The translations under genes and the position numbers were made by a program. Positions 57,299-64,000 of a stretch of DNA of 64,000 nucleotides are shown here, piece after piece. Source of the stretch: Pantoea eucrina (lineage in GTDB: Bacteria > Pseudomonadota > Gammaproteobacteria > Enterobacterales > Enterobacteriaceae); contig NZ_MAYN01000008.1 in NCBI RefSeq assembly GCF_001691555.1, positions 215,694 through 279,693 of the forward strand, in the 5' to 3' direction. The first letter of the stretch is position 1, and each line of letters starts with the position of its first letter. The notes beneath the pieces were generated by a model. That model was not told the DNA's origin. It was given only the letters and a program-made list of their open reading frames with translations, and did not search any database.

Positions 57299-58483
57299 TC
57301 AGTGGGTCACATGACCGTGCTGACGGTGCTTTGTGACAAAGCCGAGCAGCACACACATGACAAACACCACGGCATAAAGGCCGTTTGCGGTAGAGAGCGC
57401 CGCATGCGCGCCACCTTTGGCCACGATTGGGCCGGTAACCACAAAGGTCAGCATGGTGCCGACGGTGCCACAGGTCAGGATAAAGTTAACCAGTTTAGGG
57501 GATGCCGCTTTGGTCTGCAGCGATCCCAGCGTAATGATGGTGGTATAAATTGCGCTGGAGAAGAAGCCAAGCGCCATAATGATCCAGTGCAGCATGCCCG
57601 CCTCCCGGGAGGAGACAAACCAGTACATGAGGCCGGTAGCCAGCGCAGCCAGCACCATCAGAATGCGCTGCAGGTCAAAGAAGCGCAGCAGGAAGCTAAA
57701 CGCCCACATGCCCACCATGTAAGCGGTCCAGAAGTTACCGACCAGCTGGCCGGCAGAGGCGATATCCATGCCCATCGATTTGGTTGCGTACTCCGGTACC
57801 CAGGAGATAAAGCCCAGCTGACCCAGAATATAACAAAGCGCAGCGATGGAGAGGAACAGCACGCCCACGCCCCATTTCTCTTTTTCTCCGCCCTGAACGG
57901 CCGCCTCGCTTTTAAGCACCGGAAACTCCACCATCAGCGTCAGCACGAAAATAGCCAGATAGATAACGCCAATGCAGGCATATACCCAGTACCACGGCAG
58001 CGCACGCGCCAGCAGGACGCCAGCAATGATCGGGAATATCGTTCCTGCCATGCTGAAAAATGAATCTGTAAACAGCAGGCGTGAACCACGCTGACGGCCA
58101 TCGTAGATATGGGTGATCAGGAAGGTACCTATCGACATGGTAATGCCGCTGACCACGCCCAGAATAAACATGCAGAGGGAAAAGATCTGCAGATTATGGC
58201 TGGTCATCAGGCCCGCAACCGCCAGAATCATCAGCACGAAGCCAAAAATCAGCTGGCGTTTCAGCGGCACAATAACCATCAGCCAGGCGTTCAGGAAAAC
58301 GGCAACCAGAATGCCGGCGTTAAGAAAAGTGAAGGTGTTGCTCATCTCTGAGATGGGCAGCTGGAAATATTGCGCGATATTATCCAGCACCATACCGGTC
58401 ACAATCACCAGTGCGCCAGTGAGCGCATAAGAGAAAAAGCTGATCCAGGTAAGGCCGATGCGATTACGGTTTGTCATGTTCAT
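57299..58483 (-). CDS. tsgA: TsgA major facilitator superfamily protein
   Basis: TsgA is a 394-residue MFS permease with 12 predicted helices; in Salmonella it was linked to tellurite/selenite growth phenotypes, and its substrate is unknown. It begins [28 protein letters not shown] and shows [17 protein letters not shown] near residue 50 and the C-terminal [17 protein letters not shown] block. The C-terminus is histidine-rich ([10 protein letters not shown]). The match to E. coli TsgA position and sequence is good. It is divergent from ppiA. Confidence 0.93.
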   Translation of the reverse strand: MNMTNRNRIGLTWISFFSYALTGALVIVTGMVLDNIAQYFQLPISEMSNTFTFLNAGILVAVFLNAWLMVIVPLKRQLIFGFVLMILAVAGLMTSHNLQIFSLCMFILGVVSGITMSIGTFLITHIYDGRQRGSRLLFTDSFFSMAGTIFPIIAGVLLARALPWYWVYACIGVIYLAIFVLTLMVEFPVLKSEAAVQGGEKEKWGVGVLFLSIAALCYILGQLGFISWVPEYATKSMGMDIASAGQLVGNFWTAYMVGMWAFSFLLRFFDLQRILMVLAALATGLMYWFVSSREAGMLHWIIMALGFFSSAIYTTIITLGSLQTKAASPKLVNFILTCGTVGTMLTFVVTGPIVAKGGAHAALSTANGLYAVVFVMCVLLGFVTKHRQHGHVTH

Positions 58484-58582
58484 AACCTGTGGGGGGACGA
58501 TGAAGCGAAAGTGTCATGAATTGTAAATGGAACTGTGATCTTAATAAACAAGGAGTGAAATAAGCTACGCAAATTTCATGAT

Positions 58583-58604
58583 ATGTGTGATTTCAATCAC
58601 GCAA
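58583..58604. promoter_or_regulatory. CRP-type site between tsgA and ppiA
   Basis: TGTGA-TTTCAA-TCACG (58586-58601) matches the CRP core with one changed base. It lies ~135 bases before the ppiA ATG and ~100 bases before tsgA. E. coli ppiA is under CRP control, so it probably serves ppiA. Confidence 0.65.
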
Positions 58605-58737
58605 ATGATTGCGCAGCGGCAAAAGTATGACGTTTGCAACATTCGGGTAAATATAGGTAAAACGCTGGCTCTTGTATTACATGCTCTTTACAATCAATTC
58701 TGTTTTTTAAGCCGATCTCCAGGGTAAGGACTCTTCC

Positions 58738-59310
58738 ATGCTTAAACGTACTTTGACAGCGGCGCTCGCCCTGTTAGCACTCTCTTCCGTATCTGCTTCT
58801 GCACTGGCTGCAAAAGGGGATACACATGTACTGCTTACCACGTCGGCAGGCAACATTGAACTTGAGCTGGATAACCAGAAAGCGCCGGTTTCAGTAAAAA
58901 ACTTTGTGGATTACGTTAATAACGGTTTCTACAACAACACCATTTTTCATCGTGTGATCCCGGGCTTTATGATCCAGGGCGGCGGCTTTACCACGGATAT
59001 GCAGCAGAAGCAGACCACTGCGCCAATCAAAAACGAAGCTGATAACGGGCTGCGTAATCTGCGCGGTACCATCTCTATGGCGCGTACCGCTGAGAAAGAC
59101 AGCGCAACCAGCCAGTTTTTCCTGAATGTGGCTGACAACGCTTTCCTGGATCACGGACAGCGCGACTTCGGTTATGCGGTATTTGGTAAAGTTGTGAAAG
59201 GGATGGATGTGATCGATAAGATTGCCCAGGTCCCGACTAAAGACGTGGGCCCGTATCAGAATGTACCGGCAAAACCGGTTGTTATTACCGCCGCGAAAAT
59301 CCTGCCTTAA
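58738..59310 (+). CDS. ppiA: periplasmic peptidyl-prolyl cis-trans isomerase A
   Basis: PpiA is a cyclophilin that speeds proline isomerisation in the periplasm. The 190-residue precursor has a signal peptide (residues 1-24, ending ASALAAK) and a cyclophilin domain. The catalytic region is [19 protein letters not shown] near residue 67, with its arginine, and [22 protein letters not shown] near residue 110. AAGGA precedes the ATG. It is likely cyclic-AMP regulated through the upstream CRP-type site. Confidence 0.97.
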   Translation: MLKRTLTAALALLALSSVSASALAAKGDTHVLLTTSAGNIELELDNQKAPVSVKNFVDYVNNGFYNNTIFHRVIPGFMIQGGGFTTDMQQKQTTAPIKNEADNGLRNLRGTISMARTAEKDSATSQFFLNVADNAFLDHGQRDFGYAVFGKVVKGMDVIDKIAQVPTKDVGPYQNVPAKPVVITAAKILP

Positions 59311-59411
59311 TCTGTTTCAGCGTCGCCTTTAGCATGACGCCGCTGACCGCGCTCCGGCAAAGCCAGAATTTGCTCTTATACTTAGGGCAAATCCTGTCAG
59401 CCGGAGGCGCT

Positions 59412-59582
59412 ATGCCGCAGAAACTCACTGAAAAACAGAAAGCCACTTTGTGGCTGCAGCGTCGTGCTGCCAGCTATCAGGCCAGCTGCAGGCTGTCTGG
59501 TTATACCCTGACTGAGCCTGCTGTGACCGCTGAGACAGCGGAAGATCGGCTCACTTCGCTGAGGAGGCAGTATGGCGGATAA
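59412..59582 (+). CDS. yhfG: YhfG, small antitoxin-type partner of Fic, with altered inhibitory motif
   Basis: A 56-residue protein matching E. coli YhfG (KLTEKQKATLW...YQASCRLSGYTL), the class I FicA antitoxin that blocks the Fic active site. The inhibitory helix in this class carries (S/T)xxxE(G/N); E. coli YhfG has SRRLEG. Here it reads SCRLSG (residues 25-30), so the key glutamate that displaces the ATP gamma-phosphate is a serine. GGAGG precedes the ATG by six bases. It overlaps fic by 11 bases, so the two are co-translated. Confidence 0.85.
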   Translation: MPQKLTEKQKATLWLQRRAASYQASCRLSGYTLTEPAVTAETAEDRLTSLRRQYGG

Positions 59583-60165
59583 TTCACTGGCGGTACGCGA
59601 TCCCTACCTGTGGCACAACGACGATGTGCTGAAAAACCGACTGGAAATTCATGATGCCGCGCAGCTGCGCAAGGCGGAGCTGGCGTTCAGCGCCGCGCGG
59701 CTGGCGACGCTGGATTTAGGTCCGCGCATACCGGGCCTGCCGCGTTTACGTCATATTCATCGCACGCTGTTTCAGGATCTCTACAGCTGGGCGGGCGAGC
59801 TCCGCACCATCGATATCTGGCGCGATGAGACCCCTTACTGTCACTGTGAATACATTGAGAAAGAGGGCAATGCGCTAATGAGCGCGCTGGAGGAGGAGCA
59901 GGGGCTGGCCGATCTGGATGCGGACGCCTTTGTTGCCCGTCTGGCGCACTACTATTGTGAACTCTATGTGCTGCATCCGTTCCGGGCAGGCAATGGACGC
60001 GCTCAGCGCATCTTTTTTGAGCAGCTGGCGCTGCACGCTGGCTATCTGCTGGAATGGGATCGGCTGGAACCGGCGCCGTGGCGGGACGCAATCCACGAAG
60101 CGGTCACCGGCGATCTTACGGCACTGACCGCACAGCTGACAAAAGTGGTAAGCCCGGCGCGATAA
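59572..60165 (+). CDS. fic: Fic-domain protein (AMP-transferase family)
   Basis: Fic enzymes move AMP from ATP to target hydroxyls. The 197-residue protein aligns with E. coli Fic over its length (RDPYL at the N-terminus, IEKEGNALM near residue 95). The active-site loop is HPFRAGNGRAQR at residues 135-146. Compared with the consensus HPFx(D/E)GNGRxxR, histidine, GNG and both arginines are intact, but the acidic metal-binding residue is alanine (A139). From memory the E. coli protein has HPFRVGSGLAQR, more degenerate still. Whether it is active is uncertain. It overlaps yhfG by 11 bases; pabA follows 38 bases later. Confidence 0.92.
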   Translation: MADNSLAVRDPYLWHNDDVLKNRLEIHDAAQLRKAELAFSAARLATLDLGPRIPGLPRLRHIHRTLFQDLYSWAGELRTIDIWRDETPYCHCEYIEKEGNALMSALEEEQGLADLDADAFVARLAHYYCELYVLHPFRAGNGRAQRIFFEQLALHAGYLLEWDRLEPAPWRDAIHEAVTGDLTALTAQLTKVVSPAR

Positions 60166-60203
60166 AGTGCGTAGAATAGCGGCGGTTTGATCGACCTGAG
60201 GTC

Positions 60204-60782
60204 ATGATGCTGCTGCTGCTTGATAACTACGACTCTTTTACCTGGAATCTTTACCAGTATTTTTGCGAGCTGGGCGCGCAGGTGCGCGTCGTGCGCAACG
60301 ACGCCATTTCGCTGGCTGAGATGGCGGCATTACCGCTGAGCCATCTGGTCATCTCACCCGGCCCCTGCACGCCCGATCAGGCGGGTGTTTCCCTGGATGC
60401 CATTCGTTATTTTGCCGGCCGGCTGCCGGTGCTGGGGGTCTGCCTCGGACACCAGGCCATCGCGCAGGCGTTTGGCGGAAAGGTAGTACGCGCGCGTCAG
60501 GTGATGCACGGGAAAACCTCTCCGGTACGCCATAACGGAGAGGGGGTGTTTCGCAACCTCGCTAATCCCCTTACCGTTACGCGTTATCACTCGCTGATTG
60601 TGGCGAGTGAATCGCTGCCTGACGCATTTGAGATCACCGCCTGGAGCCTGCGTGATAACCAGCCTGATGAAATCATGGGCTTTCGTCACCGCACGCTGCC
60701 GCTGGAAGGCGTGCAGTTTCATCCGGAAAGCGTGCTCAGCGAACAGGGCCATCAGCTGCTGAAAAATTTCCTTGAGCGCTAA
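60204..60782 (+). CDS. pabA: aminodeoxychorismate synthase, glutamine amidotransferase subunit
   Basis: PabA supplies ammonia from glutamine to PabB for 4-amino-4-deoxychorismate, a folate precursor. The 192-residue protein is a class I glutamine amidotransferase with the catalytic cysteine in [17 protein letters not shown] near residue 80 and the histidine-glutamate pair in [14 protein letters not shown] near residue 172. [18 protein letters not shown] near residue 6 is typical of PabA/TrpG; the fic–pabA–argD context decides PabA. Two adjacent ATG codons (60204, 60207) are possible starts. Confidence 0.96.
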   Translation: MMLLLLDNYDSFTWNLYQYFCELGAQVRVVRNDAISLAEMAALPLSHLVISPGPCTPDQAGVSLDAIRYFAGRLPVLGVCLGHQAIAQAFGGKVVRARQVMHGKTSPVRHNGEGVFRNLANPLTVTRYHSLIVASESLPDAFEITAWSLRDNQPDEIMGFRHRTLPLEGVQFHPESVLSEQGHQLLKNFLER

Positions 60783-60798
60783 CTTCCGTTTGCCATTC

Positions 60799-62090
<1,292 letters not shown>

Positions 62091-64000
62091 CTATCCTTTC
62101 GGACGGATAGCCCGCAGCCAGCGGCCATGATGCGGCCGCTGGCTCCACGCCAGAGATGAGATGGTGTGCATGACGCTGAGATGCTGCAAAATGCGTTTAA
62201 CATGCTGCTCGACAATGGTCACCGGCCCTTCATGCAGGTTTTCCGGCGCCTCCATCACATTGTTCTCACTGCCCGGTCCGTCGTAAGTCAGCCGCTGCTG
62301 GCAGCGCTGCAGCGCAATTTCGCACGACTGCAGATAGCGCTCTGCCAGCGCCGGCGTCAGCATGGTGTGCTCACGCGCCAGGATGGTCATGGCGTTGATA
62401 TGCTCCACGATGAACTGACTGTGCGTTACCCAGAGTCGCATATCCTTCAGATACTGCGCGTTGAAACCGGGTTCGCTGGTCGCCTGATTCAGCGCATTGA
62501 ACAGCGCGTTATGCGCCTGATTCACCTTTACCCGCTGATAAGCCAGCTTTTCCGGCGAGTGTTCCGGCCCCAGCAGCATGCGCAGCGCCTCCTGATAGGC
62601 CTCCAGCGCATCGTGCGCATTCTGCCGCAGCAAACCGCTCTGCCACTGCGGCCATAGCCAGATCATACCGGCGAATGCAATCAGACATCCCATCAACGTA
62701 TCCATCATGCGCGGCAGCAGAAACTGAGCACCGTTCAGCGACAGCAGCTGCAGTGAATACACCGCCGTCACGGTAAAGCCAATCATCGACCATCCATAAT
62801 ATTTGCGCGTCACCAGATAACTGGCCAGCGTGATGGCCAGCATAAACAGCAGCGCGATCGACTCCGGTACGGCGAAACGCAGCGAGGCGGCGGCAATCAG
62901 GAGTCCGGCAAAGGTCCCGAGCGCCCGGTGCTGAATGCGCACGCGCGTAGCGCTGTAGCCGTTCTGACTGACAAACATAATGGTCATCAGGATCCAGTAG
63001 GGCTTGGGAATATTGAAAAACAGCGCAATAAAGCTGCCGAACATCAGCATAACGGCAAAGCGGGCTGCGCTGCGCAGGGCGCCGGACCTGAACGACAGAT
63101 AGCTGCGCAGGGCGGGCAGCAGCGGCAGACGCCGCTGGCGATCGGCCATCAGGTCGCGCGTATAAAGCGGTTTCTGAGTGCGCAGCACGCGGGCGATACG
63201 GCTGAAATGATAAAGACAGAAGTGACCAACCGGATTATCCGGATGCTGCCGCGCTATCTTTTCCAGCGCGCTGAGCGGCTTTTCCATCTGAAAGCGGGCG
63301 GGCAACTGATGATAGAGAATGGCATCCGCCAGCAGCCTGAGCTGTGCCGAAATGGTTTTTGCATTCCAGCGGATAACGGCTTCGGCATGACTCTGCTCGA
63401 CCAGCTTCTGCACTTTCTCCGGCTGGTGCAGGCTGACAGCGATGTGCTCCTGCAGATCGAGTGCCACCTGGAAAGCACGCGTCAGCCGCTTATGGCTGTT
63501 GTCGCGACTGGCAGAGAGCATATGCATCTGCTGATAGCAGGTGGTGATCAGATCAACTGCTTTCTGCTGACGCGCCAGCAGCGGTGGCAGCGCTTTCTCC
63601 GGATCGGTCAGCTGCGTCAGCAGGGTATATTTGGCATCGCAGTAATCCGCCAGTTCACGATAGAGCAGGCTCAGCGTTTCACGCATCGGCTGCTCTTTCC
63701 ACAGCCAGTACCAGAACCAGTTAAACAGGCCATACCAGAACGTGCCGCCAATATAGAGCAGCGGCGGCACCCAGATCGGCATGCGTCCTGCCAGACTCAG
63801 CGTAAAAATAGCGGCAATCAGCGTGCCGGGCAGCAGACGTCCGTGCAGCGGGCTGATTTCGCCCGTCACGCCAATAAGCAGCGGCAGCACCAGCATAATA
63901 AGCGGCAGCGGGATCGCGGCGTCAGTGAGATACTGGATCAGGAAACTGCCAGTGGCGAAAAGCGTACCGCCCACGATCAGACGTTTGAAAAAACGTTTAT
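62091..64000 (-). CDS. yhfK: YhfK, FUSC-family membrane protein, 5' end outside the window
   Basis: The reverse strand encodes the last ~635 residues of YhfK; the first ~60 residues lie beyond the right edge, where the frame stays open and reads KRFFKRLIVGG as in E. coli. The protein has two blocks of membrane helices separated by cytoplasmic regions (REQPMRETLSLLYRELADYCDAKY; PEKVQKLVEQSHAEAVIRWNAKT), the fusaric-acid-resistance/YccS layout. No substrate is established. It ends directly against argD with no intergenic base. Confidence 0.94.
   Translation of the reverse strand, partial: KRFFKRLIVGGTLFATGSFLIQYLTDAAIPLPLIMLVLPLLIGVTGEISPLHGRLLPGTLIAAIFTLSLAGRMPIWVPPLLYIGGTFWYGLFNWFWYWLWKEQPMRETLSLLYRELADYCDAKYTLLTQLTDPEKALPPLLARQQKAVDLITTCYQQMHMLSASRDNSHKRLTRAFQVALDLQEHIAVSLHQPEKVQKLVEQSHAEAVIRWNAKTISAQLRLLADAILYHQLPARFQMEKPLSALEKIARQHPDNPVGHFCLYHFSRIARVLRTQKPLYTRDLMADRQRRLPLLPALRSYLSFRSGALRSAARFAVMLMFGSFIALFFNIPKPYWILMTIMFVSQNGYSATRVRIQHRALGTFAGLLIAAASLRFAVPESIALLFMLAITLASYLVTRKYYGWSMIGFTVTAVYSLQLLSLNGAQFLLPRMMDTLMGCLIAFAGMIWLWPQWQSGLLRQNAHDALEAYQEALRMLLGPEHSPEKLAYQRVKVNQAHNALFNALNQATSEPGFNAQYLKDMRLWVTHSQFIVEHINAMTILAREHTMLTPALAERYLQSCEIALQRCQQRLTYDGPGSENNVMEAPENLHEGPVTIVEQHVKRILQHLSVMHTISSLAWSQRPHHGRWLRAIRPKG

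Overview
The window is 64 kb of core chromosome from a gammaproteobacterium of the order Enterobacterales. Gene order and protein sequences follow the Escherichia coli pitA–yhiN, yhhT–yhhS, glpD–glpEGR, nfuA–gntX–bioH, yhgF–greB–ompR–envZ–pckA, hslOR–igaA–nudE–mrcA–hofMNOPQ–aroKB–damX–dam–rpe–gph–trpS and ppiA–yhfG–fic–pabA–argD–yhfK blocks closely, but several E. coli genes are missing at the junctions (malT/malP, feoABC, yrfG, yhgE). The mix of near-E. coli proteins, an inserted inositol cluster and a YjbE-like polysaccharide protein fits the Erwiniaceae (Pantoea/Erwinia type). This placement is inferred from gene content and recalled sequences, not from a search. I see no rRNA, tRNA, insertion sequence, prophage or CRISPR array.

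Layout. 1–7 kb: the 5' part of pitA, the flavoprotein yhiN, a capsule-type glycosyltransferase, a small anchored protein, a MarA/SoxS-sized AraC regulator with a cysteine-rich tail, hemB and the osmoprotectant transporter proP. 7–11.5 kb: a CSS-motif EAL phosphodiesterase, yhhT and yhhS. 11.9–21.9 kb: a complete set of myo-inositol catabolic enzymes (iolA, iolB, iolR, iolC fused to DUF2090, iolD, iolG, iolE) with no transporter. 22–25.8 kb: glpD, glpE, glpG, glpR. 25.9–31.8 kb: malQ, nfuA, gntX, bioH and a YcjM-like GH13 sugar phosphorylase. 31.9–39.4 kb: yhgF, greB, a lone yjbE-like gene, ompR–envZ and pckA. 39.7–50.6 kb: hslO, hslR, igaA, nudE, mrcA and the hofMNOPQ DNA-uptake operon. 51–57 kb: aroK, aroB, damX, dam, rpe, gph, trpS. 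57–64 kb: tsgA, ppiA, the yhfG–fic pair, pabA, argD and the 3' part of yhfK.

How genes work together. The iol enzymes would convert myo-inositol to dihydroxyacetone phosphate plus acetyl-CoA; the adjacent glp genes also feed dihydroxyacetone phosphate, from glycerol 3-phosphate. OmpR/EnvZ and ProP both belong to osmotic adaptation. IgaA restrains the Rcs envelope-stress system, and PBP1a, DamX and YjbE also concern the envelope. AroK, AroB and PabA belong to the chorismate and folate routes.

The window is mostly ordinary. The points most worth a second look are: an antitoxin/Fic pair in which both the inhibitory glutamate and the metal-binding acidic residue are replaced; a very strong terminator-like hairpin in the proP leader; a terminator pointing leftward with no gene in front of it between yhhS and iolA; a matched dyad in front of iolA and iolC that may be the IolR operator; and the cysteine-rich tail on the AraC regulator.
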